Part shown: piece after piece, positions 44,654-52,974 of the stretch | Layout of the letters: every line of letters starts with the position of its first letter | How positions within the stretch are numbered: position 1 is the first letter of the stretch | Origin: Mycolicibacterium rhodesiae | GTDB lineage: Bacteria > Actinomycetota > Actinomycetes > Mycobacteriales > Mycobacteriaceae | Direction: 5' to 3' | Length of the DNA stretch: 64,000 nt | NCBI RefSeq assembly: GCF_002086695.1 | Contig: NZ_MVIH01000004.1 | Coordinates: 186,001-250,000 of the forward strand | Translations under genes and position numbers: made by a program | Notes under the pieces: generated by a model | The model's database searches: none | The model's input: the letters and a program-made list of their open reading frames with translations, nothing else | Told to the model about the DNA's origin: nothing

Positions 44654-45993
44654 ACGGCGACTCTCCGGCGACGCAGTTCGGCCCGCTTCATACCGGCCGG
44701 CAACTCTCGGGTGCGAATGTCGTGGTCGTAGTGGAAGTAGTCGACCTGCTGGGTGTGCCGCGGGCGATCGGTGCAATGCCCCACGTAGAGCTTCTGGTCG
44801 GCGTCGATCACCCGTTCCATCTCGGCGGTCGGTGGCAGCGCGTACCGGCCGACAGCGTAGGCCGCCAGCAATTTGGCTTGGCATTCGATGAACGGGAACA
44901 GCGTCGGCACCGCCTGGGCGAAGCCGATGAAGACCAGATTGTCCATGCCCGGCTTGAACATTCGCTTGTACAACCGGATGGCGTTGTCCGGCGCATTGAT
45001 GAACTCCGGATCGAAGAACGGGAACGTGATGTTGTAACCCGTGGCGTAGACGATCACCTCGAACACCCCGCTGGTGCCGTCGTCGAAGTGGACGGTGTCC
45101 CCGTCGAGTCGGCTCACGTTGGGCTTGGGGATGACGTCGCCGGATCCCAGCCGCAGCGGAAGTTCCACCGACTGCGTGGGATGCGCCTCGAAGAGCTTGT
45201 GGTTCGGCGCGGGCAGGCCGTACAGCTGCGGATTGAGGCCCATGGCGGGCGCCAACAGCTGAACGGCCTTGCGCTGCCAGGACAACGGGATATGCGGCGA
45301 CGTCTGCCATACGCTGTCACCGGGGCGGCCGGCGATGTATTTGGGCACGATCCAGGCGCTCGAGCGTGTCGAGAGCGTCACCGTGTTCTGCAGGGTACGA
45401 GACGACAACTCGACGGTGATATCAGCGGCGCTGTTGCCGATGCCGACCACCAAGATTCGTTTGCCGGTCAGATTCAGCGGAGTTTGCGGGTCGATGTAAT
45501 GGTGGGAATGGATTGTCTCGCCGGTGAATTCACCTGGGAAGTCCGGATAGCGGGCATCCCAGTGGTGGCCGTTGCCGACGACCAGCAGATCGAACTCCCG
45601 CGTCTGACCCTCCTGGTCGATGATGTCCCAGCGGCCGTCACCGTTGAGCGCCGCGTGCGCGACACCATTGTTGAACTCGATGTTCTCCAGCAGACCGAAG
45701 GTCTCGGCGTAGGAGTCCAGGTAGGTCTTGATATCGCTGTGGTGCGGGAATGACGGAAAGTGTTCGGGAATCGGAAAGTCCCGGAACGACAAGCGTTGTT
45801 TGGACGTGTCGATGTGCAGCGACCGGTAGGCGCTGCTCAATCCGTTGGGGTTGGCGAACGCCCAGTTGCCGCCGATGCGGTCGGACAGTTCGAAGGTGGT
45901 GTAGGGCACGCCATAGTCCTTGAGCATTTTGCCCGAGGTCAGCCCGCTGACGCCCGCGCCGATGATGGCGGTGCGCGGCATGGAATCGCCCAA
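44650..45993 (-). CDS. Flavin-containing monooxygenase (FMO-type)
   Basis: 447 aa. FAD motif GAGVSGLTSGKMLKDYG, the ERIGGNW-like DRIGGNWAF, NADP motif VVGIGNSAADI, and FMO signature YATGYNITFPFFD. FxGxxxHxxx-type residues are replaced by FPGEFTGETIHSHHY. The likely start is TTG 45993, because AGGAG at 46000-46004 lies 6 nt before it; ATG 45981 has no good site. It oxygenates a carbonyl or heteroatom. Operon: SDR pseudogene, kinase, this gene, hydrolase. Confidence 0.87.
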   Translation of the reverse strand: MGDSMPRTAIIGAGVSGLTSGKMLKDYGVPYTTFELSDRIGGNWAFANPNGLSSAYRSLHIDTSKQRLSFRDFPIPEHFPSFPHHSDIKTYLDSYAETFGLLENIEFNNGVAHAALNGDGRWDIIDQEGQTREFDLLVVGNGHHWDARYPDFPGEFTGETIHSHHYIDPQTPLNLTGKRILVVGIGNSAADITVELSSRTLQNTVTLSTRSSAWIVPKYIAGRPGDSVWQTSPHIPLSWQRKAVQLLAPAMGLNPQLYGLPAPNHKLFEAHPTQSVELPLRLGSGDVIPKPNVSRLDGDTVHFDDGTSGVFEVIVYATGYNITFPFFDPEFINAPDNAIRLYKRMFKPGMDNLVFIGFAQAVPTLFPFIECQAKLLAAYAVGRYALPPTAEMERVIDADQKLYVGHCTDRPRHTQQVDYFHYDHDIRTRELPAGMKRAELRRRRVAV

Positions 45994-45999
45994 CGCGTA

Positions 46000-46004
46000 C
46001 TCCT
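46000..46004 (-). promoter_or_regulatory. Ribosome binding site supporting a TTG start
   Basis: AGGAG on the minus strand, overlapping the kinase stop codon, 6 nt before TTG 45993 of the flavin monooxygenase. Confidence 0.6.
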
Positions 46005-47076
46005 AGCTTGTGATGAGCTCTAGTGTGCCGAGGTCGCGGATGGCCGCGCATCCCCGGCGCAGCATCGTGGCCATCATGTCGTCGCCACGTTCGGTTTCCA
46101 CCGCGAACGCGCAACCCAGAGCCGAGATCAACGGAACCTGGATCATCCCCAGAAGGTAGTCATGCCAGCAGGTGGCCGCGTCGTAATCGGCAACCCCGGT
46201 ATCGAGCAGGGCCCGGTGGTACTCCGCGACGAGGTCCCTCTCGGCCTCGGCCCGCAGCGCGGGTTCCAGGCTGGTTCCGGTGAAGTACGCGAGGTCGCGG
46301 CCCGCAAGCCCGACACCGAGGGTCTGCCAGTCGACGACGCTGACCCGGTCGCCGTCGAAGAGCAGGTTGTCCAGCCGGTAGTCACCGTGCAGCAGTGCGA
46401 ACCGGTCTGGCGCGTTCAGCAGCCATGGCGTCACCAGATCCATTGCTGCTACCAGCGTTTCGGCATCCTCAGTGCCGAGCCGAGTCCCGAGCTTCTCGAT
46501 CGTGATGCCCGCGGCCATCGTCGAGATGTCACCGAGACCGCGGATGGCGTCCTCGCCGACGACCGACATCGCCAGCCCGGGGAAGGTCTGCCACCGCTCG
46601 TCGCACCAGGTCGGTCCGTGCAGACCGGCCAGGGCCCGCACCGCCAGGCGGGCCTCGGGCAAGCCACATCCGGCGATCTGATCGCCCTGAACTGCCGGCG
46701 CCTGATCGGCCAGCAGCAGCGCGTAACTGGCTCCGTCATCGGCGATCTCGACGTGGTAGCACTCCGGGATCGGGATTGTCACCAGCTCGGCGACGGACTG
46801 GTAGAACGCACACTCGCTGCGGTAACCCAGCGTCACCCGGTCTCGCACGGCGTCGTCATTGGCGGGCAGTTTCAGGATGAAGCTGCCCGGCAGACCATCC
46901 GGGTTGTCGACATAGGTGGCCGTGACGCGGAACGTCGCGCCCGTCTGGCCGGTGCCCACCGGCGTCACCTCGACGGCGTCGACGTCGGCCGTCGAACCGG
47001 ACCTGCGCAGGACGCCTGCGAGCCAGTCGCTGGTGACATCGGTCGGGTAGCGAGGGATCGCGGTCGCGGCGCTCAT
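46003..47076 (-). CDS. APH/EcKinase-fold phosphotransferase
   Basis: 357 aa from ATG 47076 (ATGA overlap with the upstream SDR frame). Brenner motif LLHGDYRLDNLLF (His230, Asp232, Asn237) and VVDWQ with Asp249; ATP-site Lys in FILKLPAN near 69. It is distantly related to the 1658 kinase at the far end of the island. It probably phosphorylates a hydroxylated catabolic intermediate or a toxic look-alike. Substrate unknown. Confidence 0.85.
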   Translation of the reverse strand: MSAATAIPRYPTDVTSDWLAGVLRRSGSTADVDAVEVTPVGTGQTGATFRVTATYVDNPDGLPGSFILKLPANDDAVRDRVTLGYRSECAFYQSVAELVTIPIPECYHVEIADDGASYALLLADQAPAVQGDQIAGCGLPEARLAVRALAGLHGPTWCDERWQTFPGLAMSVVGEDAIRGLGDISTMAAGITIEKLGTRLGTEDAETLVAAMDLVTPWLLNAPDRFALLHGDYRLDNLLFDGDRVSVVDWQTLGVGLAGRDLAYFTGTSLEPALRAEAERDLVAEYHRALLDTGVADYDAATCWHDYLLGMIQVPLISALGCAFAVETERGDDMMATMLRRGCAAIRDLGTLELITS

Positions 47077-47812
47077 GGTGTGGGCTGCCTTCCGTCGGAG
47101 CGTTGTCGGTCGACGAAGCGCACAGCCATCCGGTTGAGCAAGCCGGGTGCCAGACGCGCGAAAAACCATGCCGCGCGGGCCTGACGGGGTGCGACCAGAA
47201 GGGCCTTGTTGCGTTCGATTGCCCGCAGCGTATCGGCGGCCAACCGGTCCGGGCTATAGAAAGTCCCAGTGCGCTGGCCCATCCGGTAGAACCCGTGGCC
47301 GAGGGCTTCGGTGCGCAGTGCCAGCGACAGGCCGACGACGGCATGCTTTGTCATCACGTAGCTGGTGATCCGGCCGGCTGCCGCGAGACCCGCCATCGAT
47401 GCGGTGTTGATGATGTGGCCGCTGCGCTAGCGGACCATCTGCGGGTAGGCGGCGTGCACCCGTGCACGACACCGCGGATGTTCACGTCGATGATGTTGTT
47501 CCACTGATCCAACGTGAGCAGCTCGGTGTCGCCGCCCCAGGTGATTCCGGCGTTGTTGAACAGCAGGTCGATTCGCCCCGCGCGTTCGACGACACCATCG
47601 ACCGCCTGCTGGACGGCGGTGGCGTCGGTGACGTCGAGTTGCAGCGCGGTCCCCCGCGTGCTCAACGAGGCGGCGGTGTGTTCGGCGGCGACGCCGTCGA
47701 TGTCGGTGCACAGCACGTCCGCCCCGGCATCGGCCAGCGCCCGACACAGCGCCGCGCCGATCCCCGAGCCGGCGCCGGTGACGATCGCCCGCTTGCCGAC
47801 GAACCGCGTCAC
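47073..47812 (-). pseudogene. Short-chain dehydrogenase with frameshift and amber codon
   Basis: From ATG 47812 the frame reads a good SDR (KRAIVTGAGSGIGAALCRALADAGADVL, FNNAGITWGG) to IRGVVHG. A lost G in the GGG run at 47459-47461 shifts the frame. The correct continuation, VHAAYPQMVR, then meets TAG at 47427-47429 before RSGHIINTASMAGLAAAG… YVMTKHAVVG and a normal C-terminus ending at 47073. The Q-to-amber change and the frameshift are two independent lesions, so this is a real pseudogene rather than one read error. The kinase start still overlaps its stop. Confidence 0.82.
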
Positions 47813-47865
47813 GCCGACATCCCGCCTCCTGTGGACACTCGCGCGGGTTCGCTCAAGTCGGGTCT

Positions 47866-47882
47866 ACTGTAAGTGATACGGC
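47866..47882. promoter_or_regulatory. Operator-like repeat upstream of the SDR pseudogene operon
   Basis: ACTGTAA-GTG-ATACGGC: left arm and spacer identical to site 3, right arm 4/7. It is 54 bp upstream of the ATG of the leftward SDR-kinase-monooxygenase-hydrolase operon. Confidence 0.5.
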
Positions 47883-47916
47883 AAGAGTCGCGGTAGAGCG
47901 GCTTCCTGATGCGGTG

Positions 47917-47935
47917 GAAAAGCCCAGAACGGGCT
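47917..47935 (-). terminator. Rho-independent terminator of the tRNA Glu-Asp-Phe operon
   Basis: On the minus strand, AGCCC-GTTCT-GGGCT followed by TTTT, 14 nt after the 3' end of tRNA-Phe. Confidence 0.6.
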
Positions 47936-47948
47936 GAAGAACTTTGAG

Positions 47949-48022
47949 TGGCCAGGGCCGGGATCGAACCGGCGACCTTCCGCTTTTCAGGCGGACGCTC
48001 GTACCAACTGAGCTACCTGGCC
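47949..48022 (-). tRNA. tRNA-Phe (anticodon GAA)
   Basis: 74 nt. Acceptor stem GGCCAGG/CCTGGCC with discriminator A, anticodon loop CTGAAAA, TpsiC loop GGTTCGATCC. CCA is not encoded. Confidence 0.95.
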
Positions 48023-48060
48023 GGAAGGCACTGCGTCAATCCAATGCCTCACCACATACA

Positions 48061-48137
48061 TGGCGACCCTGACGGGACTCGAACCCGCGACCTCCGCCGT
48101 GACAGGGCGGCGCGCTAACCAACTGCGCCACAGGGCC
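48061..48137 (-). tRNA. tRNA-Asp (anticodon GTC)
   Basis: 77 nt including an encoded 3' CCA. Acceptor GGCCCTG/CAGGGTC with a G-T wobble pair, discriminator G, anticodon loop CTGTCAC. Confidence 0.95.
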
Positions 48138-48177
48138 TTACTTGTACTGCTCGCTCCGGCGTTGCCGCCGTCACGCG

Positions 48178-48250
48178 TACCCCCAACGGGATTCGAACCC
48201 GTGCTACCGCCGTGAAAGGGCGGCGTCCTAGGCCACTAGACGATGGGGGC
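48178..48250 (-). tRNA. tRNA-Glu (anticodon TTC)
   Basis: 73 nt. Acceptor GCCCCCA/TGGGGGT, discriminator A, anticodon loop CTTTCAC. First gene of the leftward Glu-Asp-Phe set. Confidence 0.95.
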
Positions 48251-48372
48251 CAGAACCGAATCACTCCGGGGTACTCACAACGAGTGCACGTTAGAGCGTC
48301 GTTAGCTTAGGGCACCACAGGCTCAATCCCAAAACCGAGGGCCAACATCGGAGGCAGTATTGTGTGCGACGC

Positions 48373-48445
48373 GCCCCTATAGCTCAGTCGGTAGAGCTAC
48401 GGACTTTTAATCCGCAGGTCCCAGGTTCGAGCCCTGGTGGGGGCA
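48373..48445 (+). tRNA. tRNA-Lys (anticodon TTT)
   Basis: 73 nt. Acceptor GCCCCTA/TGGGGGC, discriminator A, anticodon loop CTTTTAA. It is divergent from tRNA-Glu across 122 bp that hold both promoters. TATTGT at 48358-48363 is a plausible -10. Confidence 0.95.
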
Positions 48446-48528
48446 CAACAGGGGGATGAACGGGTTCTTCGCAGGACAGGATAGGGACCTTTCTGAGATT
48501 GCCCCTGCGCCGTCGGGGGTGACCTATC

Positions 48529-49203
48529 GTGAACGACATGAGTGAGGGGGCCTCACAGCCCGGGGGTGGCGCTGGGCACGGTGCGCGCCACAGCGTCGAC
48601 CGTCAGACCGGCCGCCATGTGATCGCGCGTCTGGCCGGCCCTGAACACGACCAGACCGTCCAAGCCGTCGTCGACCAGCTTTCCGGTGAGCAGGGTGCCG
48701 TCGACGCGATCGTCGACGACGCCGTGTCGGACCCCGAACGCCTGGAGATGCTGGAGCGGTTGGGCAACCACGACGACTTCCGCAGCACGACGCTGGATCG
48801 CGTGGCGGCCCTGACCGCCGAGGCGCTGGGCACTCCGATGGCAGCAGTGTCCATCGTGTACCCCGACCGGCAGGTGCTGGCCGGGAGCACCGCGAGCGAC
48901 GAAGCGCTTCCGCGAGTGCGGCCGATCGAGATGTCCATCTGCAAGTTCACCGTCGCCAGTCGCGAGCCGCTGGTGGTCGACGACACCCGCGCACATCCCC
49001 TGCTTGCCGACCATCCAGCGGTCAAGGAAGGAGTTCTGGCCTACGCCGGAATTCCGTTGATCGACAGCAACGGTCATGTGGCGGGGACGCTCTGCACGTG
49101 GGACACTCGCCCGCGGCACTGGTCCAGCGGCCAAGTTCAGATACTCAACGACCTCGCCGCCGTCGCACGCCAACGCCTACTCGCCGAGCCACGCGACGCG
49201 TAA
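48529..49203 (+). CDS. GAF-domain sensor-like protein
   Basis: 224 aa. After a ~70-residue N-terminal region, residues ~80-215 form a GAF domain (TTLDRVAALTAEALGTPMAAVSIVYPDRQVLAGSTA…SICKFTVASREPLVVDDTRAHPLLADHPAVKEGVLAYAGIPLIDSNGHVAGTLCTWD). No kinase, cyclase or HTH output domain is attached, so it may act through protein contacts or bind a small ligand or haem. The start may be GTG 48529 or ATG 48538. Its own transcription unit, between the tRNA cluster and the sugar transferase. Confidence 0.8.
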   Translation: MNDMSEGASQPGGGAGHGARHSVDRQTGRHVIARLAGPEHDQTVQAVVDQLSGEQGAVDAIVDDAVSDPERLEMLERLGNHDDFRSTTLDRVAALTAEALGTPMAAVSIVYPDRQVLAGSTASDEALPRVRPIEMSICKFTVASREPLVVDDTRAHPLLADHPAVKEGVLAYAGIPLIDSNGHVAGTLCTWDTRPRHWSSGQVQILNDLAAVARQRLLAEPRDA

Positions 49204-49300
49204 TCTTTGCCAAAATGCGCCACACGGGGGATATGTGACTCGACGGGTCCTGACATCGGGTAGCGTCCCGCGTGTGGTTCGGTGGGTGAAGTGAGCGGTC

Positions 49301-50785
49301 ATGGCGACACGAACTCTTCACGTCGAGAATCCGCCGGCCGCGCCGGCTCGTAACGGTACGTCGGGGCCGCGGAAGAAAACCTTTGCCGAGCGGGTCCGAA
49401 CCGATCCGTTGAGCACGATCATCACCGTCGCGATCGACGTTCTGTCGGTATCGACCGCGACCGCCCTCGGCGCGTGGTGGGCGATATCCACCAACGACTA
49501 TCCCCCGGACCTGTGGCTGGCCATCCTGTTCGTGCCGGTGGTGATCGCCACGCTCGGCGCACGCGGGGTCTACCGGCGTCGCCTGAACCGAGAGTTCCTC
49601 GACGAGATCGGGCCCATCGAGGCCACCGTCGCCATTTCGACGATGTTCCTGCTGGCCGGCATGCTCCTGACCCACGAGTCCGGTCGACCGGGGTCGACCG
49701 TACTGAAGATCTGGCTTTGCGCCGCGGTACTCATGCCGTTCGGCCGTCTGATCCGGGTGATCATCCAGCGCAGCCTGCGGCGACACCATCACCTCGTGGC
49801 GCCGACCCTCATCGTCGGCAACGGCCGCGTAGCCGGTCACATCATCAACCGCCTCGAAGAGTTCCCGGAATACGGTCTCGGGCCGGTCGGGATCATCGAC
49901 GCCGAACCGTGGTTCGGACAGGCGGGCGACCCGCGGCCCGATATCCCCTACCTGGGTCCACCGGAGGACATCGACAAGGCGATTCAGGAGACCGGTGCCC
50001 AGAACGTCGTCATCGCGTTCTCCCGGACTCAGGACCAAGTGCTCACCCATGTGGTCCGCGCCGCCCATCAAAATGGCTTGCGCGTCTGGGTGGTGCCGCG
50101 CATGTTCGACACGATCGGCGAGCGGGCCCGGATCGAGCACATCGGCGGCACTCCGCTGCTGGCACTGCCGCATACCAACCCGCGCGGCTGGCAGTTCACC
50201 GTCAAACACATCTTCGACCGGGTGGTGTCTTTCCTTCTGCTGCTGTTTATCTCGCCGGTTTTCCTGACCCTGGTGCTACTCGTGAAGTTGAGCTCGCCGG
50301 GGCCGATCTTCTTCCGCCAGCCGCGGGTAGGCCGCGACGGACGCGTCTTCGACTGCCTGAAGTTCCGCACCATGCGGGCACCCGACGCCGCCGATGCGGC
50401 GTTCCAGCTCAAGACCGGCGCCGCCCCCGGTGGCGTGGAAGGTGCCGACCGCCGCACAAAGATCGGCAAAATTCTGCGCGCCACGTCGCTCGACGAGCTG
50501 CCGCAATTCCTCAATGTGCTCAAGGGCGAGATGAGCCTGGTGGGCCCGCGGCCCGAGCGGCCCGAGTTCGTCGAGCTGTTCGAAGCACAGATCCAGCGAT
50601 ACGGCGAGCGTCACCGCGTTCGAGCCGGCGTCACCGGGTGGGCTCAGGTACACGGACTACGTGGGCAGACGTCGATCGCCGATCGCGCCGAGTGGGACAA
50701 CTACTACATCGAGAACTTCTCGATCGCTCTCGACCTCAAGATCTTGGCGCTGACGATTCCGGCGGTCCTGCGTCGCGCGGAGTAA
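49301..50785 (+). CDS. Polyprenyl-phosphate sugar-1-phosphate transferase (WbaP/CpsE type)
   Basis: 494 aa membrane protein. N-terminal hydrophobic segments (~38-60, 70-90, 110-130, 140-155) are followed by a Rossmann-like CoA-binding fold (LIVGNGRVAGHIINRLEEFPEYGLGPVGIID). The C-terminal catalytic Bac_transf domain begins with one helix (~310-335, DRVVSFLLLLFISPVFLTLVLLVKLSSPGPIFFRQPRVG) and contains CLKFRTM, RRTKIGKILRATSLDELPQFLNVLKGEMSLVGPRPERPEF and VRAGVTGWAQVHGLRG. It would transfer a sugar-1-phosphate to polyprenyl phosphate to begin an exopolysaccharide or glycan unit. Monocistronic here. Confidence 0.92.
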   Translation: MATRTLHVENPPAAPARNGTSGPRKKTFAERVRTDPLSTIITVAIDVLSVSTATALGAWWAISTNDYPPDLWLAILFVPVVIATLGARGVYRRRLNREFLDEIGPIEATVAISTMFLLAGMLLTHESGRPGSTVLKIWLCAAVLMPFGRLIRVIIQRSLRRHHHLVAPTLIVGNGRVAGHIINRLEEFPEYGLGPVGIIDAEPWFGQAGDPRPDIPYLGPPEDIDKAIQETGAQNVVIAFSRTQDQVLTHVVRAAHQNGLRVWVVPRMFDTIGERARIEHIGGTPLLALPHTNPRGWQFTVKHIFDRVVSFLLLLFISPVFLTLVLLVKLSSPGPIFFRQPRVGRDGRVFDCLKFRTMRAPDAADAAFQLKTGAAPGGVEGADRRTKIGKILRATSLDELPQFLNVLKGEMSLVGPRPERPEFVELFEAQIQRYGERHRVRAGVTGWAQVHGLRGQTSIADRAEWDNYYIENFSIALDLKILALTIPAVLRRAE

Positions 50786-50824
50786 AGCTTCGATAACGGA
50801 GCGGTTAGCTGGTGTGTGAAAGAT

Positions 50825-50837
50825 ACCCGGACCGGGT
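50825..50837. repeat. Small palindrome after the sugar transferase gene
   Basis: ACCCGG-A-CCGGGT, 40 bp after the stop. The 1-nt centre is too tight for an RNA hairpin loop, so a protein-binding site for the downstream small ORF is as likely as a terminator. Confidence 0.35.
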
Positions 50838-50900
50838 AAGTCCCAGTTAACGCATCGGGGAGCGGGGCAGTCCTGTTTCACGCGCGCCTCAGGAGTTAAC

Positions 50901-51059
50901 ATGAGTCACCCTCTGCTCACGTCGACCGATGTAATTCGCCACGCGATCGCCGACCAAGTCCGGCGCCTGGGCGGCAATGACGAGAACATCGACGACATTG
51001 CCTTCGCCGCGTCCTATGCCGTGATGTGCTGGGGTTTGGCTGCGGCCGAAAGCAATTGA
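50901..51059 (+). CDS. Small 52-aa protein of unknown function
   Basis: ATG 50901 with AGGAG five bases upstream (50891-50895). The frame reads MSHPLLTSTDVIRHAIADQV…, an amphipathic helix, then IDDIAFAASYAVMCWGLAAAESN. It has no match I recognise. The strong ribosome site, codon-like GC3 pattern and clean stop support translation. It stands alone, 116 bp after the sugar transferase and ~220 bp before the convergent MpaB-type gene. Confidence 0.5.
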   Translation: MSHPLLTSTDVIRHAIADQVRRLGGNDENIDDIAFAASYAVMCWGLAAAESN

Positions 51060-51277
51060 CGGTCGCGTCGTCCCGGGGCACCGCCTGCCGCGAAGGGGCC
51101 GTCGTCCCGGCCGCCGATCGACCTGGCGCGGCCGGTGGGTTCTCCGCAGATGCATTTCAGGCTCTGCGCGACGGACCGCGATGTTCGACCCGCAAATTTT
51201 GCGCCGGCAACCATCACCGGATGCCCGATCGACGTAGCTGACCGGTAGCTCTCAGTGCCGCTTTCGTCGGCGAACCG
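51060..51277. other. Intergenic gap
   Basis: About 220 bp between the small ORF and the tail of the convergent MpaB-type gene. I see no gene, RNA or clear hairpin. Confidence 0.4.
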
Positions 51278-52309
51278 TCAGGACGCCACGGTTTTCGTCG
51301 GGCATGCGTTGCCCAGGTAATGAATTCCCTTGTCGCGCTCGCCTACCGGCGGCAGATTGCGGGCCGGGGTGTGGATCAGCGGGGCGTCGTGGGGAATCCG
51401 GCCGGTGGCGCGATCCCAGCCCGCACGCGCACGCGGGTGCATCCGACGACGCTCGGGCAAGATCTTGAACGCCATATTGACCATGCGGCCGAACAACCTG
51501 TGCAGCCGCTCGTCTCGCTTCGACCACCGGTAGCCCATCAGGTCGCGGACCGGCTGATCGTAGAGACCGACGGTGATCCACACCGCGAATGGACCGAGCA
51601 CCTTGAGGTAGGCCGCCCACAGGAAGTCCGGAACCCATTGCAGTGAAGGATGTTTGGGCATCGTCGACAGATCGAGAACCTCGCGGGTAGCCCAGTTGTT
51701 CTCGAGGACGTTGCGGCACATGTGATCCCAGTAGACCTGGAACTCTTCCCAACTTGCCGGCACCGGCCGCATGCTCATGCCGTACATCCGGTACCACGTG
51801 ACGTGCTCGTCGAAAAGTTGGCGCTTCTGGTCCTCGGTCAGACCGTCACCGAAGTGCTCGGCAGTCAGGACCGTGCCCATGAAAAACGTTGCGTGGGCCC
51901 AATAGAAGACGTCGGGGTTGAGTGCGCTGTAGCGGCGCCCCTGGGCGTCCACCCCCTTGATCGGAATGTGGTAGTCACGCACTTCCGCTCCCGTCGCCGG
52001 CGACCGATCGCCGTCGAACACCACACCCCCGATGGGATACAGCGATCGCAACAGTCGGGGCAGCCGCTCCATGAAGAAGATCGAATGCTGCTCGACGGCG
52101 GCGCCGAGCTGAGGATGCATGTTCTGCATCGAGCCGGCCCATGGCCCCTGGAGCAATCCGCGCCAGTCACCGAAGTATTTCCACGTCAGCGACTCGGGAC
52201 CAAGAACCGCCGGCGGGCTGTCATATCCTCCGTCGGTCACCGGGCAGCCGGACGCAACGTGCGCGCCCTCGCTGGTGACGGGGCACGATTCGGAAGTATC
52301 TTGACTCAA
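51278..52309 (-). CDS. Oxygenase MpaB family / DUF2236 haem protein
   Basis: 343 aa. The DUF2236 core is recognised by LTWKYFGDWRGLLQGPWAGSMQNMHPQLGAAVEQHS, YSALNPDVFYWAHATFFMGTVLTAEHFG (His as likely haem ligand), and the later MPKHPSLQWVPDFLWAAYLK. Relatives include latex-clearing protein and the fungal MpaB oxygenase. The N-terminus has a Cys-rich extension (ESCPVTSEGAHVASGCPVTDGG). The order with the divergent TetR gene matches Rv0826/Rv0825c of M. tuberculosis from memory. Substrate unknown. Confidence 0.85.
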   Translation of the reverse strand: MSQDTSESCPVTSEGAHVASGCPVTDGGYDSPPAVLGPESLTWKYFGDWRGLLQGPWAGSMQNMHPQLGAAVEQHSIFFMERLPRLLRSLYPIGGVVFDGDRSPATGAEVRDYHIPIKGVDAQGRRYSALNPDVFYWAHATFFMGTVLTAEHFGDGLTEDQKRQLFDEHVTWYRMYGMSMRPVPASWEEFQVYWDHMCRNVLENNWATREVLDLSTMPKHPSLQWVPDFLWAAYLKVLGPFAVWITVGLYDQPVRDLMGYRWSKRDERLHRLFGRMVNMAFKILPERRRMHPRARAGWDRATGRIPHDAPLIHTPARNLPPVGERDKGIHYLGNACPTKTVAS

Positions 52310-52340
52310 CTGGTGACCTTCCCGAGGAAGTCTGTCATTT

Positions 52341-52358
52341 TGACTACATGCGTTGTCA
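52341..52358. promoter_or_regulatory. Palindrome in the divergent MpaB/TetR promoter
   Basis: TGAC-T-AC-N4-GT-T-GTCA, symmetrical at 12 of 18 positions in the pattern TGACNACNNNNGTNGTCA. It lies 20 bp before the preferred TetR start, so autoregulation and repression of the MpaB-type gene are likely. Confidence 0.5.
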
Positions 52359-52377
52359 CCAAGAGCTTAGGAGTGAT

Positions 52378-52974
52378 GTGACGCCGGGTCAACGACGGGG
52401 CCGCTGGTCCGGCGTCCCGCTGCCGGACCGGCAGGCGCTGCGCCGCGACGAACTGATCGGCGCCGGCGTCACACTGCTCGGCAGCCCCGGGGGGCCGGCG
52501 CTGACGGTGCGTGCGGTCTGCCGCGACGCCGGCCTGACCGAGCGGTACTTCTACGAAAGCTTCTCCGACCGGGACGACTTCGTCCGAGCCGTCTACGACG
52601 ACGTCTGCACTCGCGCCATGAGCGCGCTGATGTCGGCCACCACGCCGCGGGCGGCGGTCGAACAGTTCGTGAGTCTGATGGTGGACGATCCCGTTCGCGG
52701 CCGCGTGCTGCTGCTGGCACCGCAGGTCGAGGCCGTGCTGATCCACTCCGGCGCGGAGTGGATGCCCAGCTTCATCGAACTGCTGCAGAGCAAGCTGACC
52801 ACGATCAGCGATCCGGTACTGCAGAAGATGATGGCCACCGGGCTGATCGGGGCGCTGACTGCGTTGTTCACCGCCTACCTCGACGGCCAGCTACCGGCGT
52901 CGCGCGAGCAGTTCATCGACTATTGCGTGGACCTGCTGCTCGCTCCCACGGCGAGTTACCCGCCGGCGACCTGA
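52378..52974 (+). CDS. TetR-family regulator
   Basis: 198 aa from GTG 52378, with AGGAG at 52369-52373; the ATG at 52348 lies inside the palindrome and was not used. HTH: RDELIGAGVTLLGSPGGPALTVRAVCRDAGLTERYFYESFSDRDDFVRAVYDD, with the TetR 'ERYFYESFSDRDDF' end. The rest is a helical ligand domain. Divergent from the MpaB-type oxygenase, its probable target. The tail overlaps the convergent secreted protein gene by 19 bp. Confidence 0.85.
   Translation: MTPGQRRGRWSGVPLPDRQALRRDELIGAGVTLLGSPGGPALTVRAVCRDAGLTERYFYESFSDRDDFVRAVYDDVCTRAMSALMSATTPRAAVEQFVSLMVDDPVRGRVLLLAPQVEAVLIHSGAEWMPSFIELLQSKLTTISDPVLQKMMATGLIGALTALFTAYLDGQLPASREQFIDYCVDLLLAPTASYPPAT

Noticed and set aside
43712-45310. Long 532-codon frame covering the hydrolase and part of the FMO
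   Set aside because: Only the part from ATG 44653 has hydrolase motifs; the upstream part is a shadow of the FMO gene.
48250-48372. tRNA-Lys or tRNA-Phe end as a prophage attachment site
   Set aside because: No duplicate of a tRNA 3' end and no integrase or phage gene in the window.
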